In this document: piece after piece, positions 1 to 8,912 of the stretch
Layout: every line of letters begins with the position of its first letter
Numbering within the stretch: the first letter of the stretch is position 1
DNA from: Clostridiales bacterium
Lineage (GTDB): Bacteria > Bacillota > Clostridia > Christensenellales > Aristaeellaceae
NCBI GenBank assembly: GCA_015056255.1
Contig: SVGP01000020.1
Location: forward strand, 1-61,837
DNA: 61,837 nucleotides
Direction of reading: 5' to 3'
Made by a program: the position numbers and the translations under genes
Notes under the pieces: model-generated
Seen by the model: the letters and a program-made list of their open reading frames with translations, nothing else
Database searches by the model: none
What the model was told of the DNA's origin: nothing

Positions 1-1
1 G

Positions 2-865
2 ACCAATGCGGTTCGCAGAAACTATCGTCTGCTCGACACCCGCATCAAGGAGCTTCAGGCCGGCGAAACGCTGTATGTCGCAGAAATGAATGAGGAAACA
101 AAGCTTCTTGAAGAAAAAAGCACCATCAGCAAAAACGACTATGTGAATCTTAAAGAAATCGCAAACGTCAAGGTTCTGCCTCTTGGCACCGATAACTTTG
201 GCCGCGACGTATTAAAGGAGCTCGTTTCCGCCTGCGGAACCTCCATCTTAATCGGCCTGATAGCCGGCGCGGTTGCGACGCTCATCGGCCTCACCTTTGG
301 ACTGCTTGCAGGATATCTCGGCGGTATCTATGATGACATCATCATGTTTGTAACAAACGTATTTACCGTCATCCCCGGCTTTATTCTTTTAATCCTCATC
401 TCTTACTCCATCGGCCAGGATCAGCGCGGTGCGACCGTTGTGGCGCTGGTTATCGGCCTTACCAGCTGGACCTGGACGGCGCGTTCCGTTCGTTCGCAGG
501 TTATTTCCCTTCGTAACCGCGACCACGTAAACCTGTCCAAGCTTTCCGGCCACAGCCTGCTTCGAATCATCCTGACCGACATCCTCCCCTACATCGCAAG
601 CTATGTCGTGATGGCGTTCATTCTTCAGGTTTCCTCGGGTATTCTTTCAGAAGCCCAGTTGTCGCTTCTCGGCCTTGGCCCCAAGACGACCGAGGTTCCC
701 ACGCTCGGCCTTATGATGAACTGGGCCATGCTCTATTCCGCCCATACCAACGGAACCTGGTGGGCGTATTTCCCGGTCATCATTACCATCACCCTCATCT
801 CGTTCTCTCTGAACCTGATGAACACGGGTCTGGATCAGGTATTCAACCCCACGCTCAGAGATTAA
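2..865 (+). CDS. Opp/Dpp-family ABC transporter permease, 5' truncated
   Basis: Inner-membrane permease subunit of a peptide/oligosaccharide-type ABC importer. The frame is open from base 2 with no convincing start, so the gene begins before the window; 287 residues are visible. The stretch [11 protein letters not shown] followed by several hydrophobic segments is the DppC/OppC hallmark, and [11 protein letters not shown] near the C-terminus matches the family's conserved EA.LSFLGLG loop. It lies 13 bp before the first ATPase gene and shares its operon. Substrate cannot be read from the permease; the GH3 gene at the end of the operon points to oligosaccharides rather than peptides (inference). 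Confidence 0.9.
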   Translation, partial: TNAVRRNYRLLDTRIKELQAGETLYVAEMNEETKLLEEKSTISKNDYVNLKEIANVKVLPLGTDNFGRDVLKELVSACGTSILIGLIAGAVATLIGLTFGLLAGYLGGIYDDIIMFVTNVFTVIPGFILLILISYSIGQDQRGATVVALVIGLTSWTWTARSVRSQVISLRNRDHVNLSKLSGHSLLRIILTDILPYIASYVVMAFILQVSSGILSEAQLSLLGLGPKTTEVPTLGLMMNWAMLYSAHTNGTWWAYFPVIITITLISFSLNLMNTGLDQVFNPTLRD

Positions 866-878
866 GGAGGCTGTATAC

Positions 879-1889
879 ATGGCAAAAACGATGCTGGAAG
901 TCAGAGAACTGACGACCAAATATATCACGCGTTTCCATGAAGACGTGTATGCCGTGGATCATGTCTCCCTCAAAATCGAGGAAGGCAAAAGCCTCGGCAT
1001 CGCAGGCGAGAGCGGCTGCGGAAAATCCACCCTTGCCCTTTCCCTGATGGGCTATTACTTTGCGCCCCTTCACTACATGTCCGGCGACATCATCATCGAC
1101 GGCACGAATATTTCAGGCATGAACCCGGACGACGTTCGAAAAAACATTCTGGGAACCGAAATCGCCTATATCCCTCAGGCGGCGATGAATGCCTTAAACC
1201 CCACCATCCGCATCCGAAAATTTATCGAAGACGTTATCCGCGCCCATGATCCCAAGGCCAGCAAAAAGGACATCTACGACATGGCCCGCCAGCGCTTTGA
1301 AACCCTCGGCCTTCCGATTGATGCCTTGGACAAGCACGCAGTCGAGCTTTCCGGCGGCATGAAGCAGCGCGTGGTTATCGCCATTTCCACCATTTTGAGC
1401 CCGAAGGTTCTGATTGCGGACGAACCTTCTTCGGCGCTGGACGTTACCAGCCAGAAAATGGTCATCAAGATGCTCAAAGACATGATGGACAAGGGCTTTA
1501 TCAAGTCCATGATCTTCATCACTCACGAGCTCCCCCTTCTTTACAACGTCACTGACGACATCATGGTCATGTACGCGGGTCAGATCGTCGAACGCGGAAC
1601 AGCCAGAGAAATGGTGTTTGATCCCGTTCATCCTTATTCCAGAGGCCTCATGAAGTCCATCCTCGTTCCGGAAGAAGGCATGCGCAGTCAGAAGCTGACC
1701 GCCATTCCCGGAACGCCGCCCAACCTCAAAAAACCGCCGCAGGGCTGTCGTTTTGCGGAAAGATGCAAATACGCAACGCCCGCCTGTCGCGGAAACAGCG
1801 TATCCATGACCGAGTTTGGAGACAGCCGACTGTATCGCTGCCTGATGGGCGTTGATCAGCTTAAGGAGGTGTACGCAGGTGAAGAATGA
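879..1889 (+). CDS. Opp/Dpp-family ABC transporter ATP-binding protein (OppD/DppD-like)
   Basis: Cytoplasmic ATPase energising the importer, 336 residues. Walker [10 protein letters not shown] lies at about residues 43-51, the signature is LSGGMKQR and Walker B is [11 protein letters not shown]. The C-terminal extension has the oligopeptide/dipeptide transporter region, with the cysteine set CRFAERC...C...YRC that in DppD-like proteins is reported to bind a 4Fe-4S cluster. An AAGGAGG site precedes the ATG. The 3' end overlaps the start of the second ATPase by 11 bp, indicating translational coupling. Confidence 0.93.
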   Translation: MAKTMLEVRELTTKYITRFHEDVYAVDHVSLKIEEGKSLGIAGESGCGKSTLALSLMGYYFAPLHYMSGDIIIDGTNISGMNPDDVRKNILGTEIAYIPQAAMNALNPTIRIRKFIEDVIRAHDPKASKKDIYDMARQRFETLGLPIDALDKHAVELSGGMKQRVVIAISTILSPKVLIADEPSSALDVTSQKMVIKMLKDMMDKGFIKSMIFITHELPLLYNVTDDIMVMYAGQIVERGTAREMVFDPVHPYSRGLMKSILVPEEGMRSQKLTAIPGTPPNLKKPPQGCRFAERCKYATPACRGNSVSMTEFGDSRLYRCLMGVDQLKEVYAGEE

Positions 1890-2703
1890 TACTTCTTTTG
1901 AACGCCCCCTGTGCTTAAGCGGAAGAAATGTGACCAAAGTTTTCGGCTACGGCTCCAAAACCACGACTGCCGTCAACAATGTGAACTTTGACTTTCATGA
2001 GGGCGAGCTGGTTTCCATCGTCGGCGAATCCGGAAGCGGAAAAACCACGCTTTCCAAAATGCTTTTGGGCCTTCTGAACGTCACCAGCGGCGAAATCCTC
2101 TTCCAGGGCGAAAAGCGAGACATTTCCACCCGCAAAAAGAAGAAGCAGTACTGGCAGGGCATTCAGGCCATCTTCCAGGACCCCTTCTCATCCTTCAACG
2201 TATTCAACAAGATCGACACCGTGCTTCTGGACTGCATTAACATGCGCGGCGGAAAGCATCTTCCCAAGGCCAAAAAGATCGAAATGATGACCGAGGCCTG
2301 CGCGTTTGTAAACCTGAAGTTCGCAGAGCTCACGAACAAATATCCCTTCGAGCTTTCGGGCGGCCAGATGCAAAGGCTCATGATCGCAAGAATTTTCCTT
2401 CTGAAACCGAAAATTCTTTTAGCCGATGAACCCACATCCATGATCGACGCGTGTTCCAGAGCCACCATTTTGGAAATGCTTCTTCAGCTCAGAGATGAAA
2501 TTGGCATGACCATCATCTTTATCACCCACGATATCGGCCTTGCCTATCATATTTCCGACACTGTTTACATCATGGAAAAGGGCAAATTCGTCGAAAGCGG
2601 CAACGCCGACGACGTTATTCTCAATCCCCAGCACCCCTACACCAAGCGCCTTTTGAGCGATGTTCCGAAGATTCACGAACCGTGGGATCTTTCTACCGTC
2701 TGA
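1879..2703 (+). CDS. Opp/Dpp-family ABC transporter ATP-binding protein (OppF/DppF-like)
   Basis: Second ATPase of the heterodimeric importer, 274 residues from a GTG start at 1879. That start is preferred over upstream in-frame codons because AAGGAGG lies at 1863-1869, 9 nt before it. Walker A is GESGSGKTT, signature LSGGQMQR, Walker B LLADEPTS. It is shorter than the first ATPase and lacks its C-terminal cysteine region. The GH3 gene starts 12 bp after the stop, so hydrolase and importer are probably co-transcribed. Confidence 0.92.
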   Translation: MKNDTSFERPLCLSGRNVTKVFGYGSKTTTAVNNVNFDFHEGELVSIVGESGSGKTTLSKMLLGLLNVTSGEILFQGEKRDISTRKKKKQYWQGIQAIFQDPFSSFNVFNKIDTVLLDCINMRGGKHLPKAKKIEMMTEACAFVNLKFAELTNKYPFELSGGQMQRLMIARIFLLKPKILLADEPTSMIDACSRATILEMLLQLRDEIGMTIIFITHDIGLAYHISDTVYIMEKGKFVESGNADDVILNPQHPYTKRLLSDVPKIHEPWDLSTV

Positions 2704-2715
2704 TGAGGAGTCAAT

Positions 2716-4977
2716 ATGGATATCAAAAAAGTTATTTCCGAAATGACGCTGGAAGAGAAGGCCTCCCTTCTCTCCGGCCTCGATTTCTGGCACACCAAAG
2801 CGGTTGAACGATTAGGCGTTGAAAGCGTCATGGTTTCCGACGGCCCGCACGGCCTGAGAAAACAGGACGAAACCGCCGATCATCTGGGCATCAATGTTTC
2901 CGTCCCTGCTGTGTGCTTCCCTGCGGCCTGCGCAAGCGCTGCAAGCTTTGACAGAGACGCTCTTTACCAGATTGGCGAAAGCGTCGGCGTAGCCTGCCAG
3001 CATGAGAAAGTGGCCGTCAATTTAGGCCCCGCCATCAACATCAAGCGTTCTCCCCTTTGCGGACGAAATTTTGAATATTTCTCCGAGGATCCCTATCTCG
3101 CGGGCGAGCTGGCCGCCTCCCTCATCAAGGGCGTACAGTCCCAGAATATCGGCACCAGCGTCAAGCACTTCGCTGCCAACAGCCAGGAACACAGGCGCAT
3201 GTCCTCTGACAGCGTAGTGGATGAGCGCACGCTTCGCGAAATCTACTTTCCTGCGTTTGAAAAAGCCGTTAAGGACGGAAAAGCCTGGACGGTGATGTGC
3301 TCCTATAACAAGGTAAACGGCGAATACGCCTCCCAGAACCGTTGGCTGCTTACCGATATTCTCAGAAACGAATGGGGCTTTGACGGCTATGTCATGAGCG
3401 ACTGGGGCGCGGTCAGCGATCGCGTGAAGGGCGTTCATGCGGGTCTTGAGCTTGAAATGCCCGGTTCCGGCGGCGCAAACGACAAACGTGTCGTGGAAGC
3501 GGTCAGAAGCGGAAAGCTCGACGAAAAAGACGTGGATCTCGCCGTTGAGCGTCTTTTGACCATTCACAACCGCTATCTTGAAAACGCAAAGCCAGAAACC
3601 GTTTGGGACAAAGAAGTTCAGCATGCGCTTGCAAGGCAGATTTCAGCAGAGTCCATGGTGCTTCTTAAAAACGAAGGCGGCGTCCTTCCCCTTTCCAAAG
3701 AAGACAAGATTGCAGTCATCGGATATTTTGCCGAGAAACCGCGTTATCAGGGCGGTGGCAGCAGCCATATCAACGCATTCAAGGTAGAAAGCCTTTTGGA
3801 TGCGCTTGAAGGATATCCGTCCTTTACATATGCAAAGGGTTACGGCATTGAGAAGGATGAAGCGGACGAAGCTTTGATTTCCGAAGCCGTTCAGAATGCA
3901 AAAGCCGCTGACAAGGCAGTGCTCGTTTTGGGACTTCCGGACGCATTCGAATCCGAGGGCTACGACCGCGCGCACATGCATATGCCTTCCTGCCAGATCG
4001 AGCTGTTAAAGCGCGTCAGCAAGGTCAACAAAAACGTCATCGTCGTTCTTTATAACGGCTCTCCCATCGAGATGCCATGGATTGACGACGCCAAGGCCGT
4101 TATCGAGGCATATCTCGGCGGTCAGGCCGTTGGCGGCGCGACAAAGGCGGTTCTTTTTGGAGAAGTCAATCCCTCCGGATGTCTTCCGGAGTCCTTCCCC
4201 ATCAAGCTTGAAGACAATCCTTCCTACATCTCCTACGGCGGCGAAGGAAACACCGCCGTTTACAACGAGGGCGTGTTCGTAGGCTATCGCTATTACGACA
4301 AAAAGAAGATGGACGTGCTCTTCCCCTTCGGCTACGGCCTTTCCTATACCACGTTCCGCTACGATAACCTCGCCGTTTCAAGCGATTCCATCAAGGACAC
4401 AGACGAAATTACCGTAACTGTGGATATTACCAACACAGGCAATGTCTTTGGAAAAGAAGTCGTTCAGCTGTACGTGTCGGATGTGGAAAGCACGGTTTTC
4501 CGCCCGGTCAGAGAGCTTAAGGGCTTTGAAAAGGTAGCGATGAATCCCGGCGAGACCAAAACCGTTTCCTTCAGGCTTTCGAAGCGCGCCTTCGCTTACT
4601 GGAATACCACCCTCTCCGACTGGCATGTAGAAACGGGCGCGTTCAAAATCCAGATCTGCAAATCCAGCCGCGACGTCATTCTGGAAAAAGAAATCTATGT
4701 TGAAAGCACGGTTCGAATCCCCGTAAAATACGACATCGACTCCATCATGATCGATCTTATGGAAAACCCGAAGGCCGCCGCCATGCTGTCTCCGATTCTG
4801 GAGGGCATGAAAAAGGCCATGGGCATCGGCCAGGGCAATGAGGATTCAGCAGTGTCCGATGGCATGATGACGGCCATGATCAATTATCTGCCGCTTAGAA
4901 ACGTTTGCGGATTCTCAGGCGGCGCGGTAACTTTTGAGCAGCTTCAGATGATTATCGATGCAATCAACGCCGAATAA
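2716..4977 (+). CDS. Glycoside hydrolase family 3 beta-glucosidase-like enzyme
   Basis: Probable cytosolic beta-glucosidase or related exo-glycosidase, 753 residues with no signal peptide. It has the GH3 N-terminal barrel (KHFAAN at 150-155; nucleophile Asp229 in VMSDW), the C-terminal GH3 domain and a fibronectin-III-like domain near residues 570-650. A C-terminal tail of about 85 residues follows that I do not recognise. A GAGGAG site precedes the ATG. Position directly behind the Opp/Dpp importer suggests it cleaves the imported oligosaccharide; cello- or xylo-oligomer transport by Opp-type importers is known in other bacteria. Exact specificity cannot be read. Confidence 0.92.
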   Translation: MDIKKVISEMTLEEKASLLSGLDFWHTKAVERLGVESVMVSDGPHGLRKQDETADHLGINVSVPAVCFPAACASAASFDRDALYQIGESVGVACQHEKVAVNLGPAINIKRSPLCGRNFEYFSEDPYLAGELAASLIKGVQSQNIGTSVKHFAANSQEHRRMSSDSVVDERTLREIYFPAFEKAVKDGKAWTVMCSYNKVNGEYASQNRWLLTDILRNEWGFDGYVMSDWGAVSDRVKGVHAGLELEMPGSGGANDKRVVEAVRSGKLDEKDVDLAVERLLTIHNRYLENAKPETVWDKEVQHALARQISAESMVLLKNEGGVLPLSKEDKIAVIGYFAEKPRYQGGGSSHINAFKVESLLDALEGYPSFTYAKGYGIEKDEADEALISEAVQNAKAADKAVLVLGLPDAFESEGYDRAHMHMPSCQIELLKRVSKVNKNVIVVLYNGSPIEMPWIDDAKAVIEAYLGGQAVGGATKAVLFGEVNPSGCLPESFPIKLEDNPSYISYGGEGNTAVYNEGVFVGYRYYDKKKMDVLFPFGYGLSYTTFRYDNLAVSSDSIKDTDEITVTVDITNTGNVFGKEVVQLYVSDVESTVFRPVRELKGFEKVAMNPGETKTVSFRLSKRAFAYWNTTLSDWHVETGAFKIQICKSSRDVILEKEIYVESTVRIPVKYDIDSIMIDLMENPKAAAMLSPILEGMKKAMGIGQGNEDSAVSDGMMTAMINYLPLRNVCGFSGGAVTFEQLQMIIDAINAE

Positions 4978-5000
4978 GTTCAAATCGAAACAGAATACGA

Positions 5001-5037
5001 AAAATGCGTGAGCGCGCAATGCACGCTCACGCATTTT
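5001..5037. terminator. Bidirectional hairpin terminator after the GH3 operon
   Basis: Perfect 14-bp stem AAAATGCGTGAGCG / CGCTCACGCATTTT with a 9-nt loop, with A and T runs at its base. It lies 24 bp after the GH3 stop. Confidence 0.85.
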
Positions 5038-5074
5038 ATATACTTTCCCTATGAAAACACTGCCGAATTTCAAA

Positions 5075-5103
5075 TTGAAATCATACTTCAAATCCCATAT
5101 AAT
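5075..5103 (+). promoter_or_regulatory. SigA-type promoter for the HTH gene
   Basis: TTGAAA at 5075-5080, 17-bp spacer, TATAAT at 5098-5103, about 40 bp upstream of the ATG at 5142. Confidence 0.7.
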
Positions 5104-5141
5104 GTATTTACAGCGCTGATATTGATCACGGAGGTACATTT

Positions 5142-5600
5142 ATGGAAAATATCGGAAACTATTATGTCATCAATCACGTCGTCATGATCACAGGCCTTAC
5201 CGACCGCACCATCCGAAACTACATCGCATCTGGCGTTTTGCAGGGAGAGAAAATCAACGGCGTATGGCATTTTACGCCCGAGCAGGTTGAATCCTTCATT
5301 CAAATCCCTGAAGTCAAGCTCGCCATCCGCGCCAAAAACAAAAGCCTCATCTATGACTTTTTGCTCGATGACTTCAAAAAGGAAAACGAAGCATGCATCA
5401 TTTTAGATCTTCCAAACGCTGACCGAAAGATCGTAATGGAAGAATTTGCCTACAGAATCAATAAAGGTCCCTATCGCAATATCAATTTTTCATTCGAAAC
5501 CTACGGAAAAACGCCCCGCGTCATTCTGAAGGGCAAAATGGAAGACGTACTTGAAATTTCAAATGCATATTGGAACAAAGTAAAAAACGAACAGGTATAA
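5142..5600 (+). CDS. Small MerR/excisionase-type helix-turn-helix protein
   Basis: Putative DNA-binding regulator of 152 residues. Residues about 8-50 (VINHVVMITGLTDRTIRNYI...GVWHFTPEQVESF) form a MerR/Xis-like winged HTH; the remaining 100 residues are a charged alpha/beta domain I do not recognise. It is a single gene with its own promoter and terminator and a GGAGG site 6 nt before the ATG. No target can be proposed. Confidence 0.75.
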   Translation: MENIGNYYVINHVVMITGLTDRTIRNYIASGVLQGEKINGVWHFTPEQVESFIQIPEVKLAIRAKNKSLIYDFLLDDFKKENEACIILDLPNADRKIVMEEFAYRINKGPYRNINFSFETYGKTPRVILKGKMEDVLEISNAYWNKVKNEQV

Positions 5601-5628
5601 AAAAATCCCGCTTGACAGCGGGATTTTT
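5601..5628. terminator. Bidirectional terminator between the HTH gene and serS
   Basis: 11-bp stem AAAAATCCCGC / GCGGGATTTTT with a TTGACA loop. T-runs on both strands let it end both convergent genes. Confidence 0.9.
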
Positions 5629-5640
5629 TTATAAGGATGA

Positions 5641-6912
5641 TTACTTCTTTACGATTCTGTCCTTACCAAAGAAGGGACGCAGAACCTCGGGAACGATCAC
5701 GCTGCCGTCAGGCTGCTGATACTGCTCGACGATGGCGGGCATCAGGCGGCTGGTGGCGAGGCCGGAGCCGTTGAGCGTGTGAACGAACTCAATTTTCTTG
5801 GTGTCGTTTCTGCGGAAGCGGATGTTGCCGCGGCGCGCCTGATAGTCGCGGGCGTTCGAAACGGAAGAGCACTCCTTGTACTCGTTCATGGAGGGGATCC
5901 AAAGCTCGATGTCGTAGGTGGTCGCCATGGAGGCGGAGCAGTCGCCTGCGGCGAGCTTGGAGAGCTGATAGTGGAGGCCCAAGCCTTCAACGAGGCGGCA
6001 GGCCTTGTCGATGAGCTCCTTCAGCATTTCTGTGGAATCCTCGGGCTTGGTGTAGCCGAACATTTCCACCTTGTTGAACTGATGGCCGCGGATCATGCCG
6101 CGCTCGCTGGCGCGATAGGTGCCCGCTTCCCGTCTGTAGCAGGGAGTGTAGGCGAAAAGCTTTCTGGGAAGATCGTTCTCGTTTAAGATTTCGCCTCTGT
6201 AGAGGTTGATGAGGGCGGTTTCAGCCGTCGGGAGCAGGAAGTGGAAGCCTTCCTCGGTGAGACGGAAAACGTCTTCTTCAAACTTCGGAAACTGGCCTGC
6301 GGTGAGGCCGCAGTCGTAGGTCAGGATGTGCGGCGGGAGCATGAACTCGTAGCCGTCCTTGATGTGCTCGGTGATGAAGTAATTCAGAAGCGCCCATTCG
6401 AGCTTCGCGCCTTCGCCGGTATACAGCCAATAGCCGTTGCCGCCCATCTTTACGCCGCGCTCATAGTCGATAAGGCCTAAAGAAGTGCAAAGGTCGACAT
6501 GGTTCTTGGGCTCATATTCAAAGGCGGGCTTTTCGCCAAACACCTTGATGACTTCGTTGGCTTCCTTGCCGCCGGCTACGACGTCCTCTGCAGGAAGGTT
6601 CGGAAGGGCAAGCACAAACTTTCTGATCTTTTCCTCGAGCTCAGACTGTTCGTTATCCAGAACCGCGATCTTTTCCTTGATTTCCTTAAGTTCGTTGAGA
6701 AGCTCGGTCGCGTCCAGACCCTGCTTTTTGCGCATGGGGATTTCCTTGCTCTTTTTGTTGCTCTCGGCCTTCAGGTTCTCATTCTCCTGAAGAATGGCGC
6801 GGCGACGGGAATCCCACTCGAGAAGTTCGGTGAGGTCTACGGTATATTCGCGCTTTTTGAGGGCTTCGGTTACGTATTCGGGATTCGAACGGATGAGATT
6901 GATGTCAAGCAT
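5641..6912 (-). CDS. serS: Serine--tRNA ligase
   Basis: Class II aminoacyl-tRNA synthetase charging tRNA-Ser, 423 residues from the ATG at 6912 (MLDINLIRSNPEYV, the canonical SerRS N-terminus). A GGAG site lies upstream; an in-frame GTG three codons earlier is less likely. It has the N-terminal coiled-coil tRNA-binding arm (about residues 25-105), motif 2 around CYRREAGTYRASERGMIRGHQF and a C-terminal catalytic domain with GSGLATSR. Expression is controlled by the T-box leader immediately upstream. Confidence 0.98.
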   Translation of the reverse strand: MLDINLIRSNPEYVTEALKKREYTVDLTELLEWDSRRRAILQENENLKAESNKKSKEIPMRKKQGLDATELLNELKEIKEKIAVLDNEQSELEEKIRKFVLALPNLPAEDVVAGGKEANEVIKVFGEKPAFEYEPKNHVDLCTSLGLIDYERGVKMGGNGYWLYTGEGAKLEWALLNYFITEHIKDGYEFMLPPHILTYDCGLTAGQFPKFEEDVFRLTEEGFHFLLPTAETALINLYRGEILNENDLPRKLFAYTPCYRREAGTYRASERGMIRGHQFNKVEMFGYTKPEDSTEMLKELIDKACRLVEGLGLHYQLSKLAAGDCSASMATTYDIELWIPSMNEYKECSSVSNARDYQARRGNIRFRRNDTKKIEFVHTLNGSGLATSRLMPAIVEQYQQPDGSVIVPEVLRPFFGKDRIVKK

Positions 6913-6924
6913 TGTATTCACACT

Positions 6925-7150
6925 CCAAAAATTTAGCCCCTGCCTGAAAAGCAGGGGCGAATATTATCGCGGTACCACCCTATTTCCCGTAAATTCCTTC
7001 ACGGGCTCTATCGGCTGTAACGTGCCTTTACTCCGCTTTGCTTATTTCGCAAAGGGCTCCGGGATGGAAGCAGCCTTTTCTCTGTCCGGCTTTCACCAGC
7101 CGCCGGATCTCTTGATTCAGAAAAAATATGCATTTCCCTTCATCGCATGC
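6925..7150 (-). ncRNA. T-box leader (serine-responsive) of serS
   Basis: Uncharged tRNA-sensing cis-regulatory RNA read on the minus strand. The T-box core GGGTGGTACCGCG is complete at 6980-6968. The stem-I region near 7110-7080 contains the typical CCGGC...GGTGAAAGCCGG apex. The probable specifier is UCC (Ser) at 7068-7066, in the context CUUCCAUCCCGGAG. The leader ends in a strong intrinsic terminator (GCCCCTGC / GCAGGGGC, 6958-6936) followed by a T-tract. Uncharged tRNA-Ser should stabilise the antiterminator. The boundaries are approximate. Confidence 0.95.
6927..6958 (-). terminator. Attenuator hairpin of the serS T-box
   Basis: 8-bp GC-rich stem GCCCCTGC / GCAGGGGC at 6958-6936 with a 7-nt loop, followed on the minus strand by TAAATTTTT. 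Confidence 0.9.
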
Positions 7151-7154
7151 ACTT

Positions 7155-7182
7155 ATTATATCCATTTTTCAGGATTTAGCAA
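7155..7182 (-). promoter_or_regulatory. Promoter of the serS leader
   Basis: Minus strand TTGCTA (7182-7177), 16-bp spacer, TATAAT (7160-7155). Transcription would start near 7148, just before the T-box. Confidence 0.8.
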
Positions 7183-7206
7183 GTGTACTATCGTTAAATA
7201 GCGAAA

Positions 7207-7869
7207 TTATCTTCTCATAATTCTTTGGAGCGCTTCCCTGTCGATTCCGGGTAAACAGCTTTCAATCTGATCAATCATGTCCTTATAAGATTTTTCGGGA
7301 TTCTCCTGATATGCGCTTGTCGCCCAGTCGCCGCCGAATGCGTTCTCGGGCGTATCCATCACACCGATGGACCAGCCGTATGGCTCCTGAAAACGGTTTT
7401 TCTTTCGGTCAAAGCCTCGTATGATCAGATACGTCTTCATCTGAAGATCGGTGAGCGCGCCTTCAAAGCCCGTCTTTCCAACCTGCTTTTTGATATCGCT
7501 GGTCATGATCACGGGATTATGAAATACGCATTCCATGATCGCCTGATTTCTGGGCGGTTCGAGTCCTTCCTCCCAGCGGGAATCAAAGTCGTATCCGTCG
7601 CGCCGGTAATTGGCGAATTTGGGAAACCATTTCCTGCTTACAAAGCCCGCGCGGCCATTGAAAATCTTGCCGTAGATGATTTCGCCCTGCGTCGCCGCAA
7701 TTTCGCGCCAATGCCAGGGATCGTCCGCCCTGCCCGTCCACCATTGTCCGCGCGTCATCTCTTCTACGGAAAAGCCATTTACGCCCACGTCGAATAGCGG
7801 CAGAAATCCGATCTCATTGACCAGCGCAGTCATGTCGTCCGCGTTTTTGAGTTGTCTTTTTATTTCCAT
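7207..7869 (-). CDS. AlkZ-related protein (HTH_42 / YcaQ-like fragment)
   Basis: 220-residue cytoplasmic protein resembling the conserved group named AlkZ-related proteins in bacterial genomes. Visible hallmarks are GFLPLFDVGVNGFSVEEM, a WW/DPWHWRE block, FVSRKWFPKFANYRRDGYDF and a wHTH-like region around VGKTGFEGALTDLQMKTYL. Family resemblance to the AlkZ DNA glycosylase is known, but this short form has no demonstrated glycosylase activity and I see no basis for assigning a substrate. The start has only a weak AGGG upstream. Confidence 0.7.
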   Translation of the reverse strand: MEIKRQLKNADDMTALVNEIGFLPLFDVGVNGFSVEEMTRGQWWTGRADDPWHWREIAATQGEIIYGKIFNGRAGFVSRKWFPKFANYRRDGYDFDSRWEEGLEPPRNQAIMECVFHNPVIMTSDIKKQVGKTGFEGALTDLQMKTYLIIRGFDRKKNRFQEPYGWSIGVMDTPENAFGGDWATSAYQENPEKSYKDMIDQIESCLPGIDREALQRIMRR

Positions 7870-7888
7870 GTTTTTATCCCTAAAGAAT

Positions 7889-7918
7889 CTGCGCGGAGCG
7901 TTTCGAGTCTCCGCGCAG
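7889..7918 (-). terminator. Strong hairpin between two minus-strand genes
   Basis: Perfect 10-bp stem CTGCGCGGAG / CTCCGCGCAG with a 10-nt loop, just after the 7926-8672 gene on the minus strand. The T-tract is poor (ATTCTTT), so termination may be partial. Confidence 0.6.
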
Positions 7919-7925
7919 GATCATT

Positions 7926-8672
7926 TTATTTTACATTTACGCAGTCCACGAATTTGATCAGCTCTTCCATTACCTCGTCATCCGTGGGTACTTCCTTCTT
8001 GTAGGCGTTTTTATAAGAGATCTGAACCATTACGCAGCTGTCGTCAATGCCGTTTTCAATATAAGCGGTTCCGTACTTGTAATAGTAGCCGGTGCCCTCT
8101 TCCCTGTTGACCATGGTTCTGACTGAGGCATGATACACATTCTGCTTCTCAGGCGATACGCCGTCGATTCTGCCGGAGTAGATCATATAATCGTCAGATT
8201 CTCCGAGAACATTTTGAATCAGATCCTCATGATCCGAAAGACAGCCCTGCACCGCTACGGAGCTAACAAAGCCTTCCTTGCTGTTTTCGGGTTTGAATCC
8301 AAAAGCCTGTCTGTATTTGTCGCTTGCAGAAACAAGATCCGGATAATCGACATAGCCCTCGGGCTTGTCGATGCTGCCTACGATAAAATAGCGGCCGTTT
8401 TCGCCGTATTTTCCGCTTTCACGGTTGATAACGAGGTCGTTTTCCGCCACATTTTTAAGCGCGCCGTTTCTGAAATACAACGACCCGTCCAGATGCGGAA
8501 GCCGATCGGTTCTGTAAAGGACAATAAACGCAATTAGCAGAAGTGCAGCGGCAATCGCGCCGACTTTAAAAAGCATCTGCTGTTTGGGGGTAAGATCCTT
8601 ATATCGAAATTCCTTTTTGGGCGCGCTCCGGTTGCGGGCGTGAGCGGTGTTATTTTTTCGTTTGCTTGCCAT
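7926..8672 (-). CDS. Membrane-anchored protein of unknown function
   Basis: 248 residues: a very basic N-terminus (residues 1-30), one transmembrane helix at about 36-53, then an extracytoplasmic domain of about 190 residues. I do not recognise the domain. It is rich in Tyr, Asp and Glu, with two cysteines near the middle and two near the C-terminus. No lipobox. It is transcribed towards the AlkZ-related gene from a region it shares with the divergent murJ promoter. Confidence 0.65.
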   Translation of the reverse strand: MASKRKNNTAHARNRSAPKKEFRYKDLTPKQQMLFKVGAIAAALLLIAFIVLYRTDRLPHLDGSLYFRNGALKNVAENDLVINRESGKYGENGRYFIVGSIDKPEGYVDYPDLVSASDKYRQAFGFKPENSKEGFVSSVAVQGCLSDHEDLIQNVLGESDDYMIYSGRIDGVSPEKQNVYHASVRTMVNREEGTGYYYKYGTAYIENGIDDSCVMVQISYKNAYKKEVPTDDEVMEELIKFVDCVNVK

Positions 8673-8812
8673 GGTGCATCCGTCCCTTCGTGATTACGTT
8701 AACATTTTCTATCATACCACACAAACATGCGAAATACAATCGGTTTTTATAAAAAATCCATCTTTTTGAACCTTTGACAGCGCGTGTAACCAATATGAAC
8801 CCACAACTTTAC

Positions 8813-8841
8813 TTGTGATGAAAGACAAAACATGCTATAAT
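8813..8841 (+). promoter_or_regulatory. Promoter of the murJ-ruvB-queA operon
   Basis: TTGTGA at 8813-8818, 17-bp spacer, TATAAT at 8836-8841, about 70 bp before the murJ start. Confidence 0.7.
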
Positions 8842-8912
8842 AGGCTGTAGTCGAATGCATGTTTGCCTTCCTGGCCTTATATACTTTTTCAAAGCAGTTT
8901 TTCGAGGTGCGT

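Noticed and set aside
1194..1937. Long antisense reading frame opposite the first ATPase gene
   Set aside because: Mirror of a GC-rich real gene; no ribosome binding site and no family motif.
6925..7150. serS T-box as a novel RNA
   Set aside because: It is a textbook T-box with the core motif and terminator in place; worth annotating but not new.
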